From Hondaea fermentalgiana (lineage: Eukaryota > Sar > Bigyra > Thraustochytrida > Thraustochytriidae): a stretch of 61,824 nucleotides of DNA. Where the stretch lies: contig NPFB01000070.1 in assembly GCA_014084085.1 (NCBI GenBank), forward strand, positions 179,756 to 241,579, in the 5' to 3' direction. Positions 21,801 through 29,176 of this stretch are shown piece after piece (the first letter of the stretch is position 1; the number at the start of each line of letters is the position of its first letter). The translations under genes and the position numbers were made by a program. Below the pieces are notes generated by a model. The model was not told the DNA's origin and searched no databases. It saw only the letters and a list, made by a program, of their open reading frames with translations.

Positions 21801-22407
21801 GATTGCCTTGCGACGACGCCAACATGCAGAGACGGAGGATTTCGAGGAGAGCGTTCTGCGCACGTGCCAGCTCTTTCTGTCGTTGGACGCCTCGCTTGCA
21901 GACAATGTTGCGGGGCAAGTTGAATTCACAAGGCGGGCACCAGTTCTCTGCAAAGGGGAAGTTGACCTTCGCAATCGGATTTTGCATGACTTGGTCCTTG
22001 CTTCCTCCTCCCCTGGAGATAAACGTGAGGAGCCTACGTCGACAATGGCGGATCGAGCGGGCCAGGATAGTACGCAGGAAGTAAGCGACGATGACGACGA
22101 CGATGATGAGCTGAGCGAGAGCCATGAGAGTGATGTGCAAAGCGGGGAGGAGGCGCGTACATCTGCGGAGGCGGTTTTTGCCACGGCGACAACTCAAGGC
22201 TCAGAGACTCCGTCATCATCATCATCTTCTTCTTCTTCTTCTTCCCCTTTGCCAGGGCCTTCAATCTCGCCCACGGCAGCAGGCCCAGGACCAACAAAGC
22301 TGAAACAGCAGACGAGCTTTTCGCCAGGAACGCGTTCCTCCAACAATGGAGGCGCCAACCGAACTGATCGGCGTCGTCAACGCAAAGCGCAGGGAGCGAA
22401 CAAGTGA
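18895..22407 (+). CDS. Coiled-coil/ankyrin/TPR/J-domain (DnaJ-type) co-chaperone
   Basis: A 1,170-residue protein from the ATG at 18895 (MSGRSTADR); the frame has no earlier ATG. Domain order: coiled coil at about residues 15-115; ankyrin repeats at about 212-312 (GGRTALHTAAAKGHKDVV, GRTPLHLAARLRKPEAA); TPR-like helical repeats at about 342-455; a J domain at about 475-543 (HYEILGINKRAS, then IRWHPDKHS) with the HPD triad intact at 503-505; an acidic stretch; a charged helical segment at about 615-680; and a C-terminal region of about 500 residues that I do not recognise. An intact HPD means it should stimulate Hsp70 ATPase. Ankyrin and TPR repeats suggest client or Hsp70/Hsp90 binding. The TPR-J order resembles DNAJC3/DNAJC7, but ankyrin repeats are not part of those proteins. 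No signal peptide, so probably cytosolic. Confidence 0.87.
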   Translation: MSGRSTADRLRALASEVDATQQRQKSRISGLEGQLARATRAKDQLVDEKDELDYELLMVKRKLATAEESAKVDAEGHAAQVRRLQREIAALRFELAATKKSERNLTRKLEDSERMVARLENKDGDEDEADDQPKLHGSGLFAWATDPADEDPADEDLMHEDEFINAAKRGLSSVLRSVLEPSPNEFRDANLHKVLDKALIESAAHGSSMLESIKFLLGHGAQVNASKPVTEGGRTALHTAAAKGHKDVVMLLLSQPEIRIDCLDAQGRTPLHLAARLRKPEAARVLLRKGADPDLLTADGQSALDLARGSAEQDSQWFSLSFKPTMSITQVFESPSVQFWNASALGLRYYKTENWERSHEYFSRAVKLAEGAPQLANPRDLSRLFYNRAKVGLRLGEVLQALNDSSAALARDEDYVNALEIRAECHTKLFNFERATADYNKLLDKKYELPDGIDSDRLSEWRQKASETSKLVRASHYEILGINKRASTAQIKRAFRECSIRWHPDKHSKSEDDMHRARIQFQRINEAREVLLNSNRRIIYDSQRARPKGFGSYSFGYDDDEDDEDDYYFQDSEDDDDDDDDGDVYQARKADGSLSKSAQQKFPWFDEARCKSLAESKASFQARMLELQREQAAREEQIRLDEAAKAAADRAATMEAQRSKLRAAEADQAQSDPTNDTLDEEAAPEATHPNEHNKMQSEDLKDMGKAPHVKLAERALRPDTIQSWVEDLEGSLRHEGAKGPKTGMTFISAFTSSGPTKGPYRLFWKMWCRTSQSAFKQTEQSKLDKNVFRFAEHLTIDDLADELVRDCTGFEQDWESALDTVLSYASHGTPSKAQRDALIAKAKEQDLQRRANISTTANVVGFETVFPTSMDKVLDLDSPLLQETDLDLDKKVSDNVSYSTQPYGSMSVEEELVARALLRRSEKWYEAPLYHAVGPEVLVRFNVDPSYIDKGYLRHTKLPLFSLDDLYDEIALRRRQHAETEDFEESVLRTCQLFLSLDASLADNVAGQVEFTRRAPVLCKGEVDLRNRILHDLVLASSSPGDKREEPTSTMADRAGQDSTQEVSDDDDDDDELSESHESDVQSGEEARTSAEAVFATATTQGSETPSSSSSSSSSSSPLPGPSISPTAAGPGPTKLKQQTSFSPGTRSSNNGGANRTDRRRQRKAQGANK

Positions 22408-22996
22408 GTGGATCATCAAATTGCGCACTCGTAGATATGTATGCATCTCGAAACAGAAATCACGGATCTATTACCATCGTTTTCTTTTTGTTTTTCCAAC
22501 GCCAAGAAAAGAATAAGACCTTGTCAAGAAAAGATAAAGAGAAGAGAAGAGAAAAGAAAAGAAGAAGAGAGAGATGAAGAAGAATGGAATGGGATATCAT
22601 GGAAGGATGAGTGAGAATGAATGGATGATGGATGGATGGAAGAATGAATGAATGAATGGATGAATGAATGAATGGATGAATGAATGAATGGATGGATGGA
22701 TGAATGAATGAATGAATGAATGAATGGATGAATGATGAATGAAAAGGTGGCGCCGGGCGCAGTCTGGCTGCGTGGCGAAGAACGCCAACTCCAGACGAAT
22801 GGATGACTGGCTGGCTGATTACCTACACAAAGGAGAAGAAAAGAAGATCTTACAAAACGCGAAAGCCCTCCCTCTACTGTCGAACCTTGGGGAGCGAGCC
22901 CGCCGGAAACTCCAGCTCGCCAAGCGCCCGAAAGAAATGGAAAGCTTGAGACATCCAAGCAAATGCACGCAAAAGGAACATACGAAGGAGCGAAGG

Positions 22997-23030
<34 letters not shown>

Positions 23031-23245
23031 GCATGCCAGAGGTGGGCTTTTTATGATTTTCTTTGTCGTTTTCTTTTTTCCTTTTGTGCCACAAGCCCTT
23101 GGTCAAGGTTGTCTTCCTCCTCGTCGCTCTTTCAATCGCTCTTTCAATCGCTCGCGCGTGTTGTTTTGCTTACCCGGCCTCTCACTTTGTGCACTTCCGC
23201 GCGCTATCTTTCTGGAAATGGCGAGCCGCGTAGGTGCAACCTCGG
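22408..23245. other. Convergent intergenic region rich in simple repeats
   Basis: Between the J-domain gene stop and the SpoVS gene stop. It holds an AG-rich tract at about 22510-22590, a GAAT/GGAT repeat at about 22612-22742 and a GA dinucleotide run at about 23000-23028. No gene is recognised. Confidence 0.55.
22612..22742. repeat. GAAT/GGAT tetranucleotide tandem repeat
   Basis: About 130 bases of GAAT units interspersed with GGAT units, within the 3' intergenic region. Confidence 0.88.
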
Positions 23246-23893
23246 TTAGTCAGCCTGGGTAGGCGGCTGCTGCGGCGCGGCGGGGGGGACGCCGGGCTGC
23301 AGCGGGGGCATGCCGCGCGGGTGCGGACGCACAACGAACTGCATGGCATTGGCCTCGGTACCGTTGCTAAAGGTGACGTGCGTGAACTCGGGCTGGAAAT
23401 CCAGGTCGAGGCCATCGTCCTCGAGGAACCGGCGCGCGTAGCAGATGCCGTCGACGGCGCGGAAGACCGGGTTCTGGCCGACGGCGGTGATCTTGACGTT
23501 GACGGCCTCGCGCACGTTCTTGGCGATGGCGCCCGCGAGCTGACTCGTGCTGGAGCTGCCGGCGGACTTGAGGTTCTGGAATGCGTCGGGCGCGAGGCGC
23601 GGGGCCTGGGGGGTCTTCTTGAGGTTGAAGAGGATGAGGTCCTTGATTTCGCCGCCCGTGTTGTGGCGTGAGACCTCGACGATGAGGTCCATGGCGTCGG
23701 TCTCGAGGTACGACCTGGCGATGGCCACGGCCTTAACGGCCTGGTTCACGGAGGCGGGGCCGACGGCGGAGAGCACCGGGGGCTCGCCCTCGCGCGAGGT
23801 GTGGGCGATGGAGCCCGCGACCTGCTTGACGAGGCTCGCGGCCGCCACGGCCAGGACCTTGCGGCCCTTGGTGAAGGCGGGCAGGGCCTGCGC
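23246..23893 (-). CDS. Tandem SpoVS-domain (Alba-fold) protein, 5' end lost in gap
   Basis: A partial frame of about 215 residues on the minus strand. It ends at a TAA at 23246-23248 and runs upstream into the N gap at 23894, so its start is not visible. It contains two copies of the bacterial SpoVS domain. The first runs from KVLAVAAASLVKQVAGSIA through the hallmark VGPASVNQAVKAVAIAR to DLILFNLKK. The second runs from SSSTSQLAGAIAKNVR through ITAVGQNPVFRAVDGICYAR to NAMQFVVRPHPR. Bacterial SpoVS is a single domain of about 86 residues with an Alba-like fold, required for normal sporulation in Bacillus and presumed to bind nucleic acid. The C-terminus here is Pro-rich. Domain 1 is closer to the bacterial consensus. 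The gene lies head-to-head with the sirtuin gene. Confidence 0.85.
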   Translation of the reverse strand, partial: AQALPAFTKGRKVLAVAAASLVKQVAGSIAHTSREGEPPVLSAVGPASVNQAVKAVAIARSYLETDAMDLIVEVSRHNTGGEIKDLILFNLKKTPQAPRLAPDAFQNLKSAGSSSTSQLAGAIAKNVREAVNVKITAVGQNPVFRAVDGICYARRFLEDDGLDLDFQPEFTHVTFSNGTEANAMQFVVRPHPRGMPPLQPGVPPAAPQQPPTQAD

Positions 23894-23993
23894 NNNNNNN
23901 NNNNNNNNNNNNNNNNNNNNNNNNNNNNNNNNNNNNNNNNNNNNNNNNNNNNNNNNNNNNNNNNNNNNNNNNNNNNNNNNNNNNNNNNNNNNN
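23894..23993. other. Assembly gap (100 N)
   Basis: Exactly 100 N, a conventional placeholder for a gap of unknown size. It interrupts the 5' part of the SpoVS-like gene and borders a GGCA repeat, which probably broke the assembly. Confidence 0.98.

Positions 23994-24036
<43 letters not shown>
23994..24036. repeat. GGCA tetranucleotide repeat
   Basis: About ten GGCA units directly after the N gap. Read on the minus strand they give a Leu-Pro-Ala-Cys pattern that extends the SpoVS frame, but this is more likely intron or 5' UTR than protein. Confidence 0.85.
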
Positions 24037-24525
24037 CTTGCTGGCAGCAGCAGGCTGGCCGTCGACGCAGCGGCAAAGAGCCTGGGAGAGGGAGATGGAT
24101 GTGCCAGGATATCTTTTCCCACAAGCATTCATTCACTGACAAAGGCACAAGGCAGAGGCAGTCAGAGGCAGAGGCACAGTAAGAGTCTCCTAGCGCATGG
24201 CGAGAGCGAAGAACGCGACCGTGTGGCCTTGAGCTGCTGCCGTGCGGACGCAGGGCTGGCTGCGATGGCCAAGGGTCTTGCGGCTAAAGCTGCCAGGCCG
24301 CAGTTGTCGCTTGCCTGACCTCGCATCTATAAGACCATCCAGCCAGCGGCCACTGGATGATGATGATGATGATGCGAAAAGTAGGCCTAGGCCTAGGCCT
24401 AGGCCTATCTTCCCTCCCGTTCCCTCCACATTCATTCGAAGTGCACCAGGGCAAGCAAGCAACGCAAGCAACAACTTGAACGAGCGTGAACAAGCACGGC
24501 GCAACGCAGCGCACAAGCGGGACCA
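24037..24525. promoter_or_regulatory. Probable bidirectional promoter region (SpoVS-like / sirtuin)
   Basis: Non-coding DNA between two head-to-head genes. It contains a TGA run at about 24355-24374 and, at 24382-24407, four overlapping copies of the palindrome TAGGCCTA, about 120 bases upstream of the sirtuin ATG. Promoter function is inferred from position only. Confidence 0.4.
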
Positions 24526-25629
24526 ATGGAGGCGGGGACAGCAGCAGGGGCGGAGTCCTCGAAGAAACGGAAGCACCAGCAGCAGCCGCAAGCACCGTCG
24601 CAGAGCACTAACCAACCAAAGCGCGCGCGCTCTGCAATTGCGGGCAATGCGCGAACGCCGCTCAAGGCTTTTGCCACGCCGGCCGACGTCGTGCGCGCCC
24701 TGCGAAACGCAAAGCACGTGGTCGTCCTCGTGGGCGCAGGGATCTCGCAGTCGTGCGGAATACCTGACTTTCGCTCCCCTGCCGGCATCTACGCCCTCGT
24801 TGAAAACATGGACCTTGGCCTGCCCCAAGCCGAGTGCCTCTTTGACAAAAGCTACTTTGAGGACGACCCCGAACCTTTCTACAAATTCGCACACATTCTG
24901 TACCCGGAGACGGCGCCAACACCATCACGGACACATTACTTTCTCCGCCAACTCGAGGTCGCGGGCAAACTTGGACGCGTATACACGCAAAACATTGACG
25001 GTCTCGAGGAAGCGGCCGGCATTCGCCGCGCAGTCCAATGTCACGGCACCTTGTCCAAGGCCCACTGCCTCCGCTGCCGTCGCGTATGCAAGGCGTCAGC
25101 CTTTATGGCAGACGTACGCCAAGGGCGCGTTGCAGAATGTCCCCGTAAAAACTGCGACGGCGTTCTTAAACCCGCCATCACATTCTTTGGTGAGCGTGTA
25201 GATGCCAAAGTCGAGACGCGTCTCGCTGCTGACGCTACCAAGGCCGACCTCTTGCTGGTTATGGGGACTTCTCTCCAGGTCGCCCCAATGTCCGGTGTTC
25301 CTGGCTTGGTGCCCCACACTGTACCTCAGGTTCTCATTAACAAGAATCCAGTTCAGCTTCGCGAGGCCGTCTCGGGTGGCTTTGACGTCCAGCTGCTTGG
25401 TGATTGTGACGCCATCGTCGAAGAACTGCAGCGCGCCATGGCTGCAACCAACGATACGGATGCCAACGGGGACGTCAAGATAGAACGAGGAAGCGATCAA
25501 ATCCTCAAGACAAACAACCTCGAAGGCCCACGTTTTCTACCGCTTCCTAATGCGATACGGTCCTTCGCTCTTCCACAAACAGAGCCTGTAAATCATTCCG
25601 CAGCCGTGCCTGCAAATCAAACTTCCTGA
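24526..25629 (+). CDS. Class I sirtuin (NAD-dependent protein deacetylase, SIRT1/SIRT2-like)
   Basis: A 367-residue single-exon protein from the ATG at 24526. The N-terminal 45 residues are basic and Gln-rich with KKRK, a possible nuclear localisation signal. The Sir2 core shows GAGISQSCGIPDFRSP from about residue 70 (NAD binding), TQNIDGLE with QNID at 155-158, the catalytic His at 173 in the CHG motif, and a zinc site of four cysteines (C181, C184, C205, C210). GTSLQVAP and INKNPVQ follow at the cofactor pocket. These are class I features. It removes acetyl groups from lysines of histones or other proteins using NAD. All key residues are present. Cellular location and substrates are not determined. 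It is divergent from the SpoVS-like gene. Confidence 0.94.
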   Translation: MEAGTAAGAESSKKRKHQQQPQAPSQSTNQPKRARSAIAGNARTPLKAFATPADVVRALRNAKHVVVLVGAGISQSCGIPDFRSPAGIYALVENMDLGLPQAECLFDKSYFEDDPEPFYKFAHILYPETAPTPSRTHYFLRQLEVAGKLGRVYTQNIDGLEEAAGIRRAVQCHGTLSKAHCLRCRRVCKASAFMADVRQGRVAECPRKNCDGVLKPAITFFGERVDAKVETRLAADATKADLLLVMGTSLQVAPMSGVPGLVPHTVPQVLINKNPVQLREAVSGGFDVQLLGDCDAIVEELQRAMAATNDTDANGDVKIERGSDQILKTNNLEGPRFLPLPNAIRSFALPQTEPVNHSAAVPANQTS

Positions 25630-25718
25630 TGTGACTCCCCCCCCCCAAAAAAAAAGGACTTGGTCTGCCATACAACTTCAAAAGTTGCGCGCGTGCCAGT
25701 TCGCCTATAATGTGTCTT

Positions 25719-27926
25719 TTACTCCACAGTCTCGTCGCATGTAGTCGTGTGCGCAAGCAGGCAATACTGGCAGGCCAGGAGCCACGGTGAAACCAAATTC
25801 AGATCGTTGCGCGCCATGGAGAGAAGAACGCTGGCGCAAGAGAACCCATTGCCCTCGAGCGAAGCGAGGGCCGGCGCCAGTCGATATTTCCAAGCCGAGA
25901 GCGGGGATGGCGACAATATTGTGCGCAGATTCTGTTTGCTCTGGTCAACGTGTTGAGCGATCCAATCTTCTTCAGACAATTCAGGGGCGTTACAATTGCA
26001 CGACTCCCGGGCGCTCTTGATGATGAGCGATGAAAGGTCCTGTAGTTCTTCGAGACTATCGTCATCCCGTTGCTTTTCCTCCCTCGCCATGTCTTCGATC
26101 CAGTCGGCACAAGGCGCACCACCTTCTTCATCGTGGACGCAGGGATCGTACAAGAGCAAATCTTCACCAGCAAAGGAGTCTTGCGTCTCTGTCAAGGCTT
26201 CATACGAGGTGACCCTTTGTGTTGCGGTCGTTGTGAGAAGGGGGCTTTGATATAGAAATCTGCATATCTCAACGTCCATCTCACGCGCTTGCGCAAGCCA
26301 GGGCGCAAGATCGCCAGCAAAGAGGGCCTCGAGCTCTTTTGCTGTGGAATGCGACTCTGACTCTTCGAATACACCGTCAACTCCCATGGGCCACGCTCCT
26401 GTCTTGTCTGGACCATTCAAGACAGAAAAAGGCCGTGCCATGACCGGCGCGTAGGGTCCTCTTTGAGTCCATTGATTCATGTCAACGCCAAGGGGAGGAA
26501 GACTCGGAACGAACCAGTCAGGGTGAAAGAGCACGCCGCTATCGAGAGCACCAATTGGCCGCATAAAGTATTCGTGGCTCCACCGGTGAATTTGTTGCCG
26601 CCGTGTAGTGCCTGTTTCGTCCCTATTCTTTTCAGAAGAGGGGGCTCCTGGTTCATTCTCCTGGCCATCGAGATCGCTGTGCCTCGATCGACCGAGGCTT
26701 GTGCCCAATGGGTCTTTTAGAACGCTTGCGTCACGCTGCATGTCCAGAGACTGTCTGCCTTGCGTGGCCGCGAGAGAATTCGATTCGTGCGCTTCTGCAC
26801 TCGAATCGTCCCGATCAGCACTGGGCCCGCTATTCCATTCGCTCAATTCTCCTCGTGCTTTGGCTTCCTCATCGAGTTCATCTTGACACAAACCCAAAGT
26901 GGCGGGCTTGCTTCTGGCGCAAGTAGCGTTGACGCAGTCTGCGTCGGTACTTTTGAGTAGTCGACGGTCTCCTACCCGTAAAGCCTCGTCCTTCCAGGCA
27001 GTGAGGTTGATGTCCTGTACAGGGAGCTGCAACTGCGGTGCAGCCTCAAACATGCTTGCGTCCCACACTGCCTTTCGGCCCGCCGTATGTGAGTGCGTCG
27101 CTGACCTCTCATTGTTGTCGGCCAGAATTGCCTCGGACTGAGCTGCGACTTTGGCTTCCTGAGCTGCGAACCAGCGCGAAGCTGCACTCAAATCCGAACC
27201 GACTTCAACGTCGAGACGGCGCGAAAGCCGCGCTGCACTGGTCTCAGTTGCAGAGTTCCTGCGTTGGCGTCGCCCATTGAGAAGCTCGAGTTTCGCGGTG
27301 ACCGCTCCAGCAACTGTGACCTTTGCACGCGCCTGCTGGTGGACCTTGCTCGTTAAGACGCCCCCGGATGCTTCGTTGTCCGCAAGCACCTTGCGAAATA
27401 GGGCTTCGTTGTGTTTAACCTCGCGAGACACTTCCCTGTGACCTACCTCGCGAAAGGCAGCCACGCGCATTGCAGCTTGGGCACGGACAATGTTATCCTC
27501 CTTGCTAAAAACTCCACTGCGCTCGCAGCGACGGAAAAAAGGTTCGCGGACGGTCTCGTCAACAATCTCAAGACGCCGCTGGATTTCGCGTGCAACCAGC
27601 TCCTGGACGTCGCGTGATCTTGCTGCATCGCTCGTGGCACCGCCGTCGGCAATTCGGGCTTCGTCTCTCTTGTCGAGGTGTGAGCCCTTTTTCAGCGCGT
27701 GCTCCGACCTCGGTCCAGATTCTTGTAGAGTTGACTCACGTCGCGTCGCCTCGGCTCTCTCAACAGAAGACTGTCGGCTTGTAGGCCCTTTGATGATACA
27801 CGTGCTTGGCCGTGCATACACTGGCGCAAGGGCATGCGTCAGACGACTGTCGCGCCGAAGACTACTTGCATCAGCGACAAACTTTGGCTCCTGGCTCTTT
27901 CTACTACTACTACTACTACTATGCAT
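25719..27926 (-). CDS. Hypothetical protein of 735 residues
   Basis: One uninterrupted frame from the ATG at 27926 to 25719; the sirtuin is convergent, 89 bases away. I do not recognise a domain. The N-terminus has six Ser followed by a basic region. Residues of about 110-250 look helical and charged (VAREIQRRLEIVDETVREPF). The middle is disordered, rich in Ser, Glu and Asp. A more ordered stretch at about 440-530 has aromatic and Pro residues (FHPDWFVPSLPPLGVDMN). The C-terminal 80 residues contain a Leu-rich segment with several Cys. No signal peptide or clear membrane helix. Length without stops supports a real gene. Confidence 0.7.
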   Translation of the reverse strand: MHSSSSSSRKSQEPKFVADASSLRRDSRLTHALAPVYARPSTCIIKGPTSRQSSVERAEATRRESTLQESGPRSEHALKKGSHLDKRDEARIADGGATSDAARSRDVQELVAREIQRRLEIVDETVREPFFRRCERSGVFSKEDNIVRAQAAMRVAAFREVGHREVSREVKHNEALFRKVLADNEASGGVLTSKVHQQARAKVTVAGAVTAKLELLNGRRQRRNSATETSAARLSRRLDVEVGSDLSAASRWFAAQEAKVAAQSEAILADNNERSATHSHTAGRKAVWDASMFEAAPQLQLPVQDINLTAWKDEALRVGDRRLLKSTDADCVNATCARSKPATLGLCQDELDEEAKARGELSEWNSGPSADRDDSSAEAHESNSLAATQGRQSLDMQRDASVLKDPLGTSLGRSRHSDLDGQENEPGAPSSEKNRDETGTTRRQQIHRWSHEYFMRPIGALDSGVLFHPDWFVPSLPPLGVDMNQWTQRGPYAPVMARPFSVLNGPDKTGAWPMGVDGVFEESESHSTAKELEALFAGDLAPWLAQAREMDVEICRFLYQSPLLTTTATQRVTSYEALTETQDSFAGEDLLLYDPCVHDEEGGAPCADWIEDMAREEKQRDDDSLEELQDLSSLIIKSARESCNCNAPELSEEDWIAQHVDQSKQNLRTILSPSPLSAWKYRLAPALASLEGNGFSCASVLLSMARNDLNLVSPWLLACQYCLLAHTTTCDETVE

Positions 27927-28566
27927 CTTGGGCCCTCGACAGGATCAGAGAGCGAGTGCGGACGAAATTAAGGTAGGATGCAATGCTCAGGAAGTGCTCT
28001 GTGCATCGATGCAACAAACGCTTGACAGCGCGTCGTTTATGTATGTATACCAACTTCTACTTTCTTGCTTTCCTGCTTTCTTGCCCTTTCGCGTTCTTGC
28101 TTTCTGCAATGGGCTAGGAATCACTCGCCTTCAACGTGAACGAACTTGTACCAAACGAAATGTAATGGCTTTCGACTATTGCGCTCGCGGCAAGGGCACC
28201 CGGCAGTGACACTAACACTGGCACCTCCACGACCACCACCACCACGAATCTCTGACAGGCCAGCAGGATCCCCAACTCTGGCCGGCTAGTCTTTTCTTCT
28301 GCGTGGCGCGCTGTCCTCTGATCTTCCCCTCCGTCGGCAGTGGTGCGCGAGGCCACGCGCGCGGCCTTTCGTCCCTGTTTCCTGCGTGCGATCCGTTGCG
28401 GGACCCCGTGTCTGGAGGGTCTGGTCTGAGCGGGCCGGGAGCGGCGGCATTTATAAGAGAATGCTCGGGAACCAAGGGGACGATGCTCCTGTAAGTTCGC
28501 ACCACAGTCGTTCCTCCTTGCGCATCGTGCTCACGCGTGTGTTTCGTAATACCGACATTCGTGACC
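27927..28566. other. Intergenic region upstream of tRNA-like gene
   Basis: About 640 bases between the 5' end of the hypothetical gene and the tRNA-like sequence. It begins with a TAC/TAG repeat at about 27900-27921 overlapping the Ser run. No gene is recognised. Confidence 0.45.
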
Positions 28567-28641
28567 CCTTCAGGTAGCTCAGCTGGTTAGAGCGTTTGGC
28601 TTATGACCATAAGGTCCGGAGATCGAAACTCCGCTGGAGCA
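28567..28641 (+). tRNA. tRNA-like gene, probable tRNA-Ile(UAU), slightly irregular
   Basis: A cloverleaf can be drawn. The D arm is GCTC...GAGC with a perfect A box (TAGCTCAGCTGG at 28575-28586). The anticodon loop is CTTATGA, giving UAU. The variable loop is AGGTC, the T arm CGGAG/CTCCG, the acceptor 3' strand CTGGAGC with discriminator A, and no encoded CCA. The 3' end resembles eukaryotic tRNA-Ile(UAU) and yeast tRNA-Met. Irregularities are a mismatch at the first acceptor pair, an extra G between the acceptor stem and position 8, and one mismatch in the anticodon stem. TTTT runs from 28653 and T8 near 28687 could terminate RNA polymerase III. It could instead be a decayed copy. Confidence 0.6.
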
Positions 28642-29176
28642 CTTCTTCTTTCTTTTCTTCACTTCCTTTCCCGCCGGAGGGAAACTTTTTTTTTCCTTTT
28701 TTTCCTTTTCTTTTCCTCCTTCTCTGGGCGCCGTGCCGCAGGGGATCCCGTGAGAGGGAGGCGATGGTCGGGCGTTGGGCGAACAGAGCCACGAGCAGAC
28801 CAGGACGGGAGGGGCGCGAGGCCGCCTGCGCGAGGGGGGCCGAGGTGGCCTCGAGGCCGGCGCAGACGGCCGCTGGGCGCGTCTCCGGGCGGCGCGGGGC
28901 AGTACGCAGCACGGAAAGTTGGAGACAGGGGCTGTTCCGTCTCGAAAGCCACGCCTCAGGTCCAACGTCCGAGTTCATCGTCAGAATTCAACGTGGTCAA
29001 CCAAACCTTACACACGCGCGCGCAGTGCAGACTTTCGTAAAGACGGATCATATTATCAGAGGAAAAGGCAAACTCATCGAGCAGACGACAAGACATCCTT
29101 TCTGCGACCAACCCTTGGTTAAACTTGGACAAGGACGATACACAGACGCCCATAAATATTCACGAAAGAGAGAGAG
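28642..29176. other. Intergenic region between tRNA-like gene and hypothetical gene
   Basis: A T- and C-rich stretch (28642-28730) followed by GC-rich DNA. Overlapping frames on both strands show no domain. The 3' part is the probable promoter of the next gene. Confidence 0.45.

Noticed and set aside
22612..22742. Possible CRISPR-like or minisatellite array
   Set aside because: The units are plain GAAT/GGAT tetranucleotides without spacers, so it is a microsatellite in a eukaryotic genome.
22524..22958. Minus-strand frame with Ile-His-Ser repeats
   Set aside because: It is a translation of the GAAT/GGAT microsatellite.
24001..24148. N-terminal extension of the SpoVS-like protein through the GGCA repeat
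   Set aside because: It would encode a Cys-Leu-Pro-Ala repeat, and the N gap prevents proof of continuity. Non-coding sequence is more likely.
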